Assembly: GCF_000698145.1 (NCBI RefSeq)
Contig: NZ_BAXB01000015.1
Span: 42,759 to 106,758, forward strand
Reading direction: 5' to 3'
Length of the DNA stretch: 64,000 nucleotides
Source of the DNA: Geomicrobium sp. JCM 19039
Lineage (GTDB): Bacteria > Bacillota > Bacilli > Bacillales > Marinococcaceae
Part shown: positions 1-8,931 of the stretch, piece after piece
Position numbering within the stretch: the stretch's first letter is position 1
Layout: every line of letters begins with the position of its first letter
Notes under the pieces: model-generated
Databases searched by the model: none
What the model saw: the letters and a program-made list of their open reading frames with translations, nothing else
Told to the model about the DNA's origin: nothing
Program-made: the position numbers and the translations under genes

Positions 1-668
1 CGATTGGGTTGTATGGTTCGATGGCTACAGGCTCGGTTAGCCGTTATTCAGATATCGAAATGCATGTGATTATTACTGACAACTGTACGTTAAAAGAGCA
101 TGAATTCGTTTATCCTCCGTTTAAACTTGAGTTGTCTGTAGCAACTGAGCAACAGTTTCTAGAAGGAGCAACTAAGGTTGATGACAGTTGGGCAATCCGA
201 ACTGGCATATATATGAACATCCTTCCACTTCACGACCCAAGTGAGCTGTTTAAACGAGCTCGCGAGTTGCCACTTCTTATTGACGAACAAGACATCCGAG
301 CGACGATGCGAATTTTTATGATTTGGGAGCCGTATGAAACAATGGGTAAAATTCGCGGCAACATGGAGATGGAAAACTTTCGTTATTTACCAATGGGTGC
401 ATATGACTTGGTTTGGCAAACAGCGAAACTCATAGGGCTGTGGAACCGGATTTGGTATAGCACGCGTGCGAAAACGTTTCAAGAAGCACTTGCCGCAGAT
501 TCGATACCTGCCGGGTTTGAACCATTAGCTTCTCGCGTTCTAACAGGCAAATTAGAGGACACAAAAGCTGTTTATGCATGCTGTGAGGCGTTATGGGAAG
601 GATTAAACATCTGGTATGAGCAGTTAGGTATACCGTATATGGAACGAGAAATGCCGCAGTTTAAATAA
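1..668 (+). CDS. Aminoglycoside nucleotidyltransferase ANT(4')-like protein, 5'-truncated by window edge
   Basis: The reading frame is open to the window edge, so the N-terminus and start codon lie outside. The visible part begins with the nucleotidyltransferase signature G-[LY]-G-S-x(12)-S-D-I-E, whose Asp/Glu pair binds Mg-NTP. Downstream stretches such as NILPLHDPSELF, LIGLWNRI and GFEPLASRVLTGKL follow the kanamycin nucleotidyltransferase (ANT(4')) fold in order, through to a C-terminal helical domain. Family members are about 250 residues; roughly 221 are visible. The family adenylylates the 4'-hydroxyl of kanamycin or tobramycin in the cytoplasm, but identity to known resistance enzymes is only moderate by eye, so real substrate and resistance are unproven. 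No mobile-element signal is visible on the side inside the window. Confidence 0.8.
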   Translation, partial: IGLYGSMATGSVSRYSDIEMHVIITDNCTLKEHEFVYPPFKLELSVATEQQFLEGATKVDDSWAIRTGIYMNILPLHDPSELFKRARELPLLIDEQDIRATMRIFMIWEPYETMGKIRGNMEMENFRYLPMGAYDLVWQTAKLIGLWNRIWYSTRAKTFQEALAADSIPAGFEPLASRVLTGKLEDTKAVYACCEALWEGLNIWYEQLGIPYMEREMPQFK

Positions 669-734
669 CAAATGGAAGTTGCAATTCAGGGTGTGGTCGT
701 GTAGAGTGCGCAATAGAAAAAATGGAGGGTTCGC

Positions 735-1034
735 ATGCACTGGATAACAATCTTGCAAATCGTAGCAGCGCTGGCGGTGACAGCACTAGGCTCGTGGCTT
801 TTTTATCGAAAGTTCAAAGATCTTTACATTGTTCCTGGCATCATGATGATGGTGTGGTTTTTAATTGGCGGTGGGATGTATATTGCATTCATGCTGTTAA
901 GTGATGCGACATGGTTACTTTTCGTGTTCCCTACGCTTATATTTGGGATGATCGTATGTGCGGCTCTCATGATCATTAGTTTAGTTGTCTCACTCGTTGT
1001 ACGTATACGAAAGATTAAAGAAAGAACGTCTTAA
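735..1034 (+). CDS. Small three-helix membrane protein of unknown function
   Basis: A 99-residue protein beginning with ATG, 7 nt after a good GGAGGG ribosome-binding site. It has three predicted membrane helices: about residues 4-24, 33-56 and 60-88. It ends in a basic tail (RIRKIKERTS), which favours a cytoplasmic C-terminus. I recognise no family motif. It lies downstream of the nucleotidyltransferase-like gene and ends just before a strong hairpin shared with the convergent gene. Confidence 0.6.
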   Translation: MHWITILQIVAALAVTALGSWLFYRKFKDLYIVPGIMMMVWFLIGGGMYIAFMLLSDATWLLFVFPTLIFGMIVCAALMIISLVVSLVVRIRKIKERTS

Positions 1035-1036
1035 TC

Positions 1037-1077
1037 ATAACCGTCAGATCAATTGGGCGTATTGATCTGACGGTTAT
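1037..1077. terminator. Bidirectional Rho-independent terminator
   Basis: A perfect 17-bp inverted repeat (1037-1053 with 1061-1077) closes a 7-nt loop between two convergent genes. It overlaps the stop of the minus-strand gene. T-rich sequence (TCTTTT) follows on the plus side. Confidence 0.85.
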
Positions 1078-1430
1078 CTTTTGCGGTTTAGTTGTGATTG
1101 CAAATTTTTAATCTTCCAGTTTACGTGATTGAGCTCTGTACGGAGTTGCTCAAGTTTGTTTTCTAGATGTTCCGGTGCGATTTGCCCATCTCGTAGCAGA
1201 AGTGAGTTTTCAGCCACTTGTGATTGAAAGGCAAAGCCGGTTGCCGCCTCTGTAGCTTCTGTGTTTTCTGTACGGGCAGCCACTTCACGAGCAATTTGTA
1301 CACCGATAAGGCCGAGAAATGAGGACGTGGTATTCAGAATTGACCCAAAGTAAATCAAGTCCTCCGATATTTGAATGAGCTCGGCATCTCGGCTTGATTG
1401 CCCTTTTTTATTTTGTTGATTTTTGCTCAT
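1074..1430 (-). CDS. Hypothetical coiled-coil protein
   Basis: A 118-residue soluble protein read from ATG at 1430, preceded by GAGGTGG. The N-terminus is polar and basic. The middle (about residues 25-55) is mildly hydrophobic. The C-terminal third (from about residue 80) is a heptad-like helix rich in Leu, Glu, Asn and Lys, predicted to form a coiled coil. No catalytic motif is visible. The gene follows the MFS transporter gene on the same strand and may be cotranscribed with it. Function unknown. Confidence 0.55.
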   Translation of the reverse strand: MSKNQQNKKGQSSRDAELIQISEDLIYFGSILNTTSSFLGLIGVQIAREVAARTENTEATEAATGFAFQSQVAENSLLLRDGQIAPEHLENKLEQLRTELNHVNWKIKNLQSQLNRKR

Positions 1431-1496
1431 TCGACCACCTCACGTTTCTAGTTATTATTGTATGAGAAAGGTGGGCGGTCTGTGCACTGGATACGG

Positions 1497-2652
1497 TTAA
1501 ATCGTTTTTCCTTGGATAGCAGGTTGTTTGAACGAATAAAGCGCAAACCCAAGCGCTAAAATGACGAGTACACTGCCTGCAAGTGGAGTGGCTGTTACCG
1601 ACCAGCCATTCACAACAAGACCTCCTACACCAGAACCGATCGCAATTCCAAACTGCAATGCCGATGTGTTCACACTTTGTTGAATGTCTGAAGTATCGGG
1701 AGCCGTTTTGATGAGATAGCCTTGTTGAGCTGGAGCAATGGACCAACTGAGCATGCCCCATATCACGACGAATATAGCGAATAGTACTAATGAATTGACG
1801 GCGAATGGCATGGTGGCTAATACGATAAAGAAAAGAACGGTGAAGATGAGCACCGTTTTTTCCGGACCGATTTTGTCGGTGACGAATCCACCGATGCCCC
1901 CTCCGCTCACGCTGAGATGCCAAACACGAAGAATGCAACACTAACCCAAAAAGGTTCAGGTTCATCGTCACATTGAGAAACTCTGCAAAATACGCATAAA
2001 ACGTATAGTGTCCGGCTAACACAAGCAATGTGACAAGATGTGCTGATGACAGTTTCGTGTGCCGTAAGGAACGCACTTGCTCTCGAACGGTGCTTACTTG
2101 TTCTGGTTGAATGGCGTCAAGAAACTTCATAATAACGAGCCCTGCAACAAGTGTTAGTAGAGCAATAATTAGAAAGAGGATGCGCCAACCATAAGCTTCA
2201 CCTATGACGACACCTAACGGGACACCGAGCACTAATGCAGAACTAACTCCCATCGTAATAATTCCAATCGCTCTAGACTTATACTCTGGTTTTACAATTT
2301 TCGGAGCAATCGTGAGCGACAATACGATAATGAGCGAGGCGCTCATCGCCGTAATTACACGAAAGATCACGAGCACGGCATACGTCGGGCTTAAGAAGGC
2401 ACCGATGTTACTTACGAAGAATACACCAAGAGAAATTAAGTATAACCGTTTGCGCTCGAACCGACTCGTTAACGAGAGAAGCACAGGGCCAGAAACGGCA
2501 AAAACGAGTGCGAAAATCGTAATGAGCTGTCCAGCAGCGCCGACAGATACGCCAAGATCTTCAGAAATTATCGGCAGAATTCCGCCGATAATTAATTCCA
2601 CCATACCGACAACAAAGGCAGAAACAGCCAATACATATACTTTAAAATTCAT
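1497..2652 (-). CDS. MFS drug:H+ antiporter (DHA1-type), frameshifted
   Basis: The 5' part (2652 to about 1945) encodes six to seven membrane helices of a major facilitator transporter, with the loop 2-3 region (TSRFERKRLYLISL) and motif-C-like GVPLGVVIGE in helix 5. The C-terminal half continues in another frame (1910-1497; GGGIGGFVTDKIGPEKTV onward). Reading around 1910-1950 needs two extra bases to give an uninterrupted FWVSVAFFVFGIS link, so two single-base losses lie about 45 nt apart. The intact protein would be about 385 residues, normal for DHA1 drug or sugar exporters. The start is ATG at 2652 with AAGGG upstream. The lesions may be sequencing errors. Substrate cannot be told. Confidence 0.75.
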
Positions 2653-2773
2653 ATAAAAGCCCTTCTTTTTTGCGAAAATTAATCCAACTTTCTCATTCTA
2701 ACGCAAAACATTTTCAGATTCAAAAAGAATCACAAACCGTCAATGTTTGCGCAGGCAATTTCCTTTCGATAAA

Positions 2774-2821
2774 AAAGGCTGTTCCTAAAAGCCGGTCAAC
2801 CGACTTCTAGGAACAGCCTTT
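2774..2821 (-). terminator. Rho-independent terminator of the YuiF-like gene
   Basis: A 14-bp perfect stem (2774-2787 with 2808-2821) around a GC-containing loop, followed on the minus strand by TTT. It starts 8 nt after the minus-strand gene that ends at 2829. Confidence 0.85.
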
Positions 2822-2828
2822 ATACGTT

Positions 2829-4149
2829 CTATAAGATGACAGCAGCGAGCCAACCGAAACTGACAAGGGGAATGTTGAAGTGTAAAAATGTCGGTACACA
2901 CGTATCCCAAATGTGGTTGTGCTGGCCGTCCGCATTAAGACCTGCAGTAGGCCCTAATGTACTGTCCGATGCCGGTGCACCTGCATCACCAATAGCACCA
3001 GCTGTTCCGATTAATGCAATCGTGGCAAGGGGGCTAAAGCCCATCGCTGCACAAATAGGTACGAACAAAGCAGCGATAATCGGCACGGTCGCAAAAGAAG
3101 AACCGATGCCCATCGTGATGAGAAGCCCGACGAGAATCATGATGATGGCAGCTAGCCCTTGGCTGTCTCCCATCCAAGCTGTAGAAGCATCGACGATCTG
3201 CTCCACATGCCCCGTTTCTCGAATAACTTCAGCAAACCCAGCGGCGGCAATCATAACAAAGGAGATAAATGCCATCATTTTCATACCATCAGTTAAAAGT
3301 GCATCTGATTCTTTAAATCGAACGTTTCTGCTAAACACAAGAATGATTAAACCTGCAAGTCCTGCAAAAATCATGGACCCGTAAATGATTTGAACAACAA
3401 CCGTTGCAATGACGGCGAGTATGGCAAAAATGATGGAGTAAACCGTGTAAGACACCGATTCGTTTGTGTGATCACTCTCGATAGGGATGTTTTCATACGT
3501 GCGTTGCTTACGATACGTAATAAAAACAGCAACAAGTAGTCCAAGGAACATTCCGGCTGTCGGTAAGAGCATTGCAAACGACATTGATGAGCCGGCAGTC
3601 CATCCCGTTCAACGTCATATTTTCCAGAACAATATTATGGAATAGTGCCCCGAATCCAAACGGTAAGAGCATGTATGGCGCCTTTAGACCAAACGTCATA
3701 ATTGACGCAACCGCTCGGCGGTCAATCAAAAGCTCATTTAACACTTGTAAAATTGGCGGAATGAGGATCGGAATAAAAGCAATATGAATGGGGATAACAT
3801 TTTGTGACATACAAGAGATTAAAAAGATGACGAAAAGAATGAGCACTTTCGGCAATGTTTTTGACCGCGATTCTCCTTTTCTACCAATGAGACGAACAGC
3901 CCCATCGACGAGCAACTGTGGCAGTCCCGTTCTAGTGAGCGCCACTGCGAAGGCGCCGAGAACGGCATAACTAAGAGCGATGTCCGCATTTTCACCAAGC
4001 CCGTTGGTAAAGGTTGAGATCGTTCCTTCCATGCCTAGACCACCAAGAAGTCCACCAGCCAATGCACCGATAATGAGGGCAATGACCACATGTACACGCA
4101 TAAGGCTTAGAATAATCATAAGTAAAACAGCAATAATAACCGCATTCAT
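2829..4149 (-). CDS. YuiF-like Na+/H+ antiporter family membrane protein, frameshifted
   Basis: The start is ATG at 4149, 8 nt after AAGGG. The first part runs to about 3590 and contains the family stretches VVIALIIGALAGGL, SQNVIPIHIAFIPILIPP and GLKAPYMLLPFGFG. The second part continues in another frame (from about 3590) with GIGSSFATVPIIAALFVP, DAGAPASDSTLGPTAGL and a C-terminal FNIPLVSFGWLAAVIL. Together they make a polytopic protein of about 440 residues, matching the B. subtilis YuiF type of the Na_H_antiporter superfamily. Such proteins are annotated as Na+/H+ exchangers or amino-acid transporters; the true substrate is uncertain. One lost base near 3590 explains the break. An inverted repeat lies directly upstream (4170-4199). 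Confidence 0.85.
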
Positions 4150-4169
4150 GAGAATCACCCTTTAATTAC

Positions 4170-4199
4170 TTTAGTTCGATAAATCACTAATGAACTAAA
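4170..4199 (-). promoter_or_regulatory. Candidate operator dyad upstream of the YuiF-like gene
   Basis: TTTAGTTC and its exact complement GAACTAAA are 14 nt apart and end about 20 nt upstream of the ATG at 4149. The arms and position suit a dimeric repressor site, but no regulator gene is adjacent, so the assignment is inference. Confidence 0.4.
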
Positions 4200-4247
4200 A
4201 TGTAATCTATCATTTCATAGCAAGACTGTCAACCGAGTATGCTTTGT

Positions 4248-5116
4248 TCAGACAGAATAGTTTGAATGAATTCGCTTCTGTATTTTTTTTCGTTTCACGT
4301 ATGTGCCACCAGACACTTCACGAACGTGATGGACGACGATGAATGCGTTAGTGTCAATTTTTTCAACGATCTTTTTTAGATAGAACAATTGTGGAGTCGG
4401 TACGATGATGTACATCACATTTCGCTCTTGTTGTGTATAAATGCCGTGCCCTTTAAAAACGGTAGCACTTGCTGTCATTTTTTGAACGACTTCTTCAGCA
4501 ATTTCTGGTGCTTTGTTGGAGACAATATTCACTGCCCGTCTCGTATTGACTCCTTCTAAAACAAAATCAGTCGCTTTCTTTCCGATAAAAAGCGCAATGA
4601 TGGTGTACATCGTATACACAGGTCCAATAATAAAAACTCCGCTCAGGACGATCATGAGTCTAGAATAAAGTTCGTAGCCGTAAGATCAAAACCGAAACGA
4701 AAATTCAGCATTCTCGCAATAATCGATGTACCACCCATGGAACTACGTGCTCGGAAAATAAGTCCAAATCCAGCACCTGTAAAGATCCCTGCAAAGATTG
4801 CAGCAAGTAGAGGGTCGTTAATTGGAGATCCTACATCTTCTGTGAGAAAGATAAACAAGGAAAGTAGTGGGATGTTCACGAGCGATAACATCACCATACG
4901 CCGTGGAAGAAAACGATAACCGATAGCCAGAAGAATGCCATTTACAATGAATGTTACGAGTGCAGGTGATAAATTGATTCCATAATAGAGTAGTAATGAA
5001 AGTCCAGCAACTCCTCCTTCGGCAAGTTGGTTTGGCATTGATAATAGTGTGATGGACATGGCAAATAATAAGGTGCCCATCGCCATCACGATAAAATCTT
5101 TAATCGTATTCACCAT
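4248..5116 (-). CDS. YitT family membrane protein (DUF161/DUF2179), frameshifted
   Basis: The first part (5116 to about 4655) encodes about five membrane helices, with the typical SMPNQLAEGGVAGLSLLLYY and GLIFRARSSMGGTSIIARML sequences of the YitT family. The rest continues in another frame (from 4655): a last helix, then a cytoplasmic DUF2179 domain (about 85 residues, including VMYIIVPTPQLFYLKKIVEKID). The intact protein would be about 290 residues, the usual family length. The start is ATG at 5116 with GGAGGTGAGA directly upstream, better than the in-frame codon at 5128. The break near 4652-4655 fits one missing base. Family function is unknown. Confidence 0.85.
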
Positions 5117-5216
5117 TCTCACCTCCATTAATCATGATCATCATAACACTTCCACTGTGACAATATTCGTACATTTCTTTATTATGGAAAATAAGATGAA
5201 GAGAGGAGTGTATCGT

Positions 5217-6197
5217 ATGAAAGCAGTCGGATTTTATCATGATGGAAACTTGGAAGATGTTACGGTTCAACAACCTGAACCTACGGAGCGTCAATTGCTC
5301 GTAAAAATCAAAGCGGTATCCGTGAACCCCGTTGACACGAAACAATTTACGGCTGGTGTTGGTCAGTTTGAAGAGCCACGAATTCTTGGTTATGATGCTG
5401 CTGGTGTCGTTGAACGAGTCGGCGATGGGGTCAAACAATTTCAAGAAGGCGATGATGTTTACTATGCCGGTGATGTCACAAAACTTGGCACGAATAGTGA
5501 GTATCATCTCGTAGATGAGCGTATTGTGGCGAAGAAACCACGATCGTTATCTTTTTCCGAGTCAGCTGCAGTGCCATTAACAACAATTACTGCTTGGGAA
5601 GCTTTATTTGATCGAATGGGTGTTAAGAAACAGCGAGAAGAAAACGCAGGGAAAAGGTTGTTAATTGTCGGTGCAGCCGGAGGCGTAGGGTCAATGGCGA
5701 TTCAGATTGCGAAATGGGTTGGCCTTAGCGTTACGGCGACAGCGTCGCGTAAAGAAACGAAAGAGTGGGTGCACGCATTAGGTGCAGACCACGTGATTGA
5801 TCATAGAGACATATTAGCTGATGGACAAGATTTGTACTCGTATGTCTTGTGTTGCACTCATCTATCTGACTACTGGGAAAGCATTGCAGCTGCTTGTGCG
5901 CCGCAAGGAAACATTTGCAGCATTGTCGCTGAAGAGCCGTTGGACCTTTCACTACTGAAAACAAAAAGCATCACGTTTAGTTATGAGTTCATGTTTACTC
6001 GCTCAATGTATGAAACGGATGACCAAATTGCACAGCATGAATTATTAACAGAAGCTGCTCGGCTGTTCGACCAAGGTGTGCTAAAATCTACGGTTCAAGA
6101 CGTATACTCACCGATTAATGCGAAGAATTTAACACATGCCCATGAGAAGCTGAAAAGCGGGCGTGTGATTGGCAAAATTGTCGTCGAGTCTTTCTAA
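5217..6197 (+). CDS. MDR-family zinc-type alcohol dehydrogenase/quinone oxidoreductase-like protein
   Basis: A 326-residue protein. The longer upstream open frame is ignored because ATG 5217 has GAGAGGAG about 8 nt before it and starts exactly at the family N-terminus (MKAVGF). Residues 1-130 form the GroES-like domain (VSVNPVDTKQF, GYDAAGVVERVG). A Rossmann NAD(P)H-binding fold follows, with GAAGGVGSMAIQIAKW at about residue 150. The structural-zinc Cys cluster of true alcohol dehydrogenases is absent, as in quinone-oxidoreductase-like members. It probably reduces a carbonyl or quinone substrate with NADPH in the cytosol; the substrate is not predictable. Its last 4 nt overlap the convergent GNAT gene. 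Confidence 0.85.
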   Translation: MKAVGFYHDGNLEDVTVQQPEPTERQLLVKIKAVSVNPVDTKQFTAGVGQFEEPRILGYDAAGVVERVGDGVKQFQEGDDVYYAGDVTKLGTNSEYHLVDERIVAKKPRSLSFSESAAVPLTTITAWEALFDRMGVKKQREENAGKRLLIVGAAGGVGSMAIQIAKWVGLSVTATASRKETKEWVHALGADHVIDHRDILADGQDLYSYVLCCTHLSDYWESIAAACAPQGNICSIVAEEPLDLSLLKTKSITFSYEFMFTRSMYETDDQIAQHELLTEAARLFDQGVLKSTVQDVYSPINAKNLTHAHEKLKSGRVIGKIVVESF

Positions 6198-7012
6198 CGC
6201 TTTCGCCAAATTGCACGCATATATCCAATCAGAAACCCTGATTTCATTAGATTCGACATGCTTTGACTCTGAAAAGACGCTTGGGCAATGGCAAGTGAAC
6301 AACTTGCCTGAGCGCTTTTTAGGATTCTCGTGTGAATTAAGTTTTGATGATGCCCTTTTCCACGCTTTTTAGGGAGTGTGCCCGCTCCGGTAAGGTTGGC
6401 CACATCTCCATCGATGTGAAGAACGCCAAAACTATCGTCGCGATGATAATAAAACCAATTAGGATCGTCCATTAACTGCTCGTTATTTAACCCAATCGTT
6501 TCTGAAAAGGATGAAGGCATGGCAAAAGCACCAGCGTACAGTTCCCCGAAATACGATGAATCGTTACCGTTTAATTGGGTCGACAACTCATTATGAGAAA
6601 TGCTCGTGTCGGGGTTAATCGGCTTAAAAAGGCAAACATGGAACCCCGCTTGATAAAATCCATATTCTGACAAACCACGTAGCAACGGTTCAATGTTTGT
6701 CGTTGGAGAGATGTCAAACGTGGGTGTGCTTTTGTGCTGTTTGTAAAAGTCAATAATATCAGGTAACAACGGCAAATGACTTGGGGTTAGAAGCCGTACA
6801 GTATTTAGTGAAGGGCCTGGAATCTTTTTTACAACGAAAGCCTTTGCGCCCTCAAACGCCCCGATTTCTACACCCATCGGGTTACCTGGCTGTTCCATAT
6901 ATGACTGCAGACGCTGTTGAAGCGTATACGATTCAGCGGCTTCCATTTTTTTGATGAGCTGTGAGTTTACGAGCAAAAGTCTCGCCCCTTTCAAGGTTCT
7001 GCTATCTATCAT
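6194..7012 (-). CDS. GNAT family N-acetyltransferase
   Basis: A 272-residue protein. The N-terminal 130 residues are variable. The C-terminal GNAT domain carries the acetyl-CoA pyrophosphate loop in the form PKKRGKGHHQNLIHTRI (about residue 215) and the closing NLMKSGF strand-helix typical of the fold. Acceptor substrate unknown. It converges with the MDR dehydrogenase gene and is divergent from ctaB, with about 190 bp between. Confidence 0.75.
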   Translation of the reverse strand: MIDSRTLKGARLLLVNSQLIKKMEAAESYTLQQRLQSYMEQPGNPMGVEIGAFEGAKAFVVKKIPGPSLNTVRLLTPSHLPLLPDIIDFYKQHKSTPTFDISPTTNIEPLLRGLSEYGFYQAGFHVCLFKPINPDTSISHNELSTQLNGNDSSYFGELYAGAFAMPSSFSETIGLNNEQLMDDPNWFYYHRDDSFGVLHIDGDVANLTGAGTLPKKRGKGHHQNLIHTRILKSAQASCSLAIAQASFQSQSMSNLMKSGFLIGYMRAIWRKR

Positions 7013-7090
7013 TGTACTTTACATTAAAGAACGATGTTGTAGAATTTCTAGTGAGAGGGTACACTAAAATGAGCAATTTGGACTCGTTTG

Positions 7091-7141
7091 CCGCATCCAC
7101 ATATTGTTCACACGCTTATTTGTGGATTTGCGGTTTTTTTT
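7091..7141 (+). terminator. Terminator-like hairpin in the ctaB leader (possible attenuator)
   Basis: CCGCATCCACA (7091-7101) pairs with TGTGGATTTGCGG (7121-7133), leaving a 2-nt bulge, and eight T residues follow. No plus-strand gene ends here, so the hairpin sits in the leader of ctaB about 60 nt before its start. It could attenuate ctaB or be a remnant of a lost upstream unit. Confidence 0.55.
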
Positions 7142-7200
7142 GTGCGAATCATGGTAGACTATATAGAGATATCATCGGCGCCAGAGGAAAGAGGGGGACA

Positions 7201-8163
7201 ATGAGAAGTAATGTAAAAGTGGACAAAACAATGGATAAGGCAACGACGGCCTCAACCGCATCTGCCTCCCTATCGGTTCCACGTCAAAGCATTTCAAAAG
7301 TCATCGCTGAGACGGTGAAAACAGGGATTGTTAAATCAAATTTGATTGCGATGTTTGCGGGTATAGCATTAGCTTTATATGCCAACCAAGTAAGTCCATT
7401 GCAAATGATCCCAGAAATTGTGTTTGCAACGATTGGATCAGCATTTATTATCGGTGCTGCCGGCACGTTTAACAATGTATATGATCGAGATATTGATAGC
7501 ATCATGGAACGTACGAAGAACCGTCCTACAGTGACGGGAGTCATGCCTGTACGTACTGCACTTATATTTGGAACGACAATCGCTCTTTTAGGGCTACTCG
7601 CTTTATTCTTTGCATCACCACTCGCAGCATTATTCGGGTTTATGGGTCTATTTCTATATGTTATCCCTTACACGATGTGGTCAAAGAGACGGTCGATTTA
7701 TAATACTGAAATTGGGAGTATTTCAGGAGCAATGCCTCCACTTATCGGTTGGGCAGCCATTTCAACGGATATGCTCAGCGCGGGTGTACTTGGACTCTTT
7801 GTCGTAATGCTCTTATGGCAAATGCCGCATTTTTACGCAATTGCCATTCGTAAGCATGATGAATACAAAGCTGCCAAGGTGCCAATGCTTCCCGTTGTTA
7901 AAGGATTGAGACGCACATACGTGCAAACGAATGTATACTTAGTTGCACTTATTTTTGCCAGCTTTTTGTTTATGCCACTCAGTTTAGGGATTGTGCTCGT
8001 TGCACTCATCTTAGGAGTCGGCTGGTTGTTGCTTAGTATGATCGGGTATCGGCGGATGGATCCCCAAAAATGGGCGAAATCCATGTTTATTTACTCTCTG
8101 AACCATATGAGTATTTTATTTGCAACGATTATCTTGTATTGCATTGTTGCAACGGTATTTTAA
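7201..8163 (+). CDS. ctaB: Protoheme IX farnesyltransferase (heme O synthase)
   Basis: The enzyme transfers a farnesyl group to heme B, giving heme O for cytochrome oxidase assembly, in the membrane. A 320-residue protein from ATG 7201, preceded by AGAGGAAAGAGGGGG. The UbiA-type prenyl-diphosphate motif NNVYDRDIDSIMERTKNRP is complete (about residue 98), and the second Asp-rich loop region (IRKHDEYKAAKVPMLPV) lies at about residue 217. Seven to nine membrane helices are visible. A longer upstream open frame is rejected because it would span the leader hairpin. In Bacillus ctaB usually lies beside ctaA or the cta operon; here neither neighbour is present in the window. Confidence 0.93.
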   Translation: MRSNVKVDKTMDKATTASTASASLSVPRQSISKVIAETVKTGIVKSNLIAMFAGIALALYANQVSPLQMIPEIVFATIGSAFIIGAAGTFNNVYDRDIDSIMERTKNRPTVTGVMPVRTALIFGTTIALLGLLALFFASPLAALFGFMGLFLYVIPYTMWSKRRSIYNTEIGSISGAMPPLIGWAAISTDMLSAGVLGLFVVMLLWQMPHFYAIAIRKHDEYKAAKVPMLPVVKGLRRTYVQTNVYLVALIFASFLFMPLSLGIVLVALILGVGWLLLSMIGYRRMDPQKWAKSMFIYSLNHMSILFATIILYCIVATVF

Positions 8164-8167
8164 TGAA

Positions 8168-8213
8168 AAACAAGCTGCCATAAAAGAGCATCATCTTTTA
8201 TGGCAGCTTGTTT
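8168..8213. terminator. Bidirectional terminator after ctaB
   Basis: A perfect 20-bp stem (8168-8187 with 8194-8213) with a 6-nt loop and A/T-rich flanks on both sides lies between convergent ctaB and the GNAT gene. Confidence 0.9.
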
Positions 8214-8234
8214 AATACAATGAATTGTATTAAA

Positions 8235-8693
8235 TTACGGGGATCCTCTAGTTAGGCATTGCAACCATACACCCGATTGTGCTTCTACTAAATGGTCATG
8301 AACAAAGCCAAATTGCCGATATAAATGAAGAGCAGGTGTGTTCAAGCTTCCAGTATGAACGTGTATAGGCGTTTCAGGGATGGAATGGGTAAGCAAATGG
8401 TTAACGAGACGCGTTGCGACACCTTTTCTGAAGTAAGACGGGAGCACGCATAGCCTCGTAATTTGAGCCTGGTTGGCCCCAGTTTCAAAAGCGATAAACC
8501 CAAGTAGCGTATCATCTTCAAAACAACCGAGGAATGTTTCCGTACTTGATTGAATTGAATGAACGGTATCTTTTAGATAAGGAATGCCGTCGAATCCAAT
8601 TACTTTCGCCTCTTCTTCATATGCGGGGCACTGAACCGTTAAGATTTCTTCTGCGATGCCCGGTTCACTCGTGTTCACGAATCGAATTTGCAA
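8235..8693 (-). CDS. GNAT family N-acetyltransferase
   Basis: A 152-residue single-domain GNAT. The acetyl-CoA loop follows strand beta-4: ITRLCVLPSYFRKGVATRLVNHLL (R-x-x-G-V/I-A form) at about residues 78-101. The C-terminal NTPALHLYRQFGF motif is at about residue 122. It probably acetylates a small molecule or protein amine in the cytosol; substrate unknown. The gap to the next gene (8694-8931) holds no gene I can support. Confidence 0.85.
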   Translation of the reverse strand: MQIRFVNTSEPGIAEEILTVQCPAYEEEAKVIGFDGIPYLKDTVHSIQSSTETFLGCFEDDTLLGFIAFETGANQAQITRLCVLPSYFRKGVATRLVNHLLTHSIPETPIHVHTGSLNTPALHLYRQFGFVHDHLVEAQSGVWLQCLTRGSP

Positions 8694-8931
8694 TGAGAGC
8701 CTCTCCCTTCATGGGTTTTTTCCGAACAATTGATCAATTCACATTATTGTAGCATAGGTTGGCCATCTGTTCGATTGCCTTTTCGTATACCGTATGTTTC
8801 GTATAGCAAATAGGCGACGATTTGCTTACTGAAAAAAATGGGAGAAATTACAGAAAAAAATGATCATTGAAGGATTTATTTAATGTTATGATGAAAGTTA
8901 CGGAGAAGGAGAATGTTGAGGAGGAATTTTT

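Noticed and set aside
1738..1944. Plus-strand frames opposite the MFS and YuiF-like genes (also 2204-2656 and 2836-3384)
   Set aside because: Antisense shadows of clear membrane-protein genes; rich in Thr, Ser and Pro as expected from reverse complements of transporter codons.
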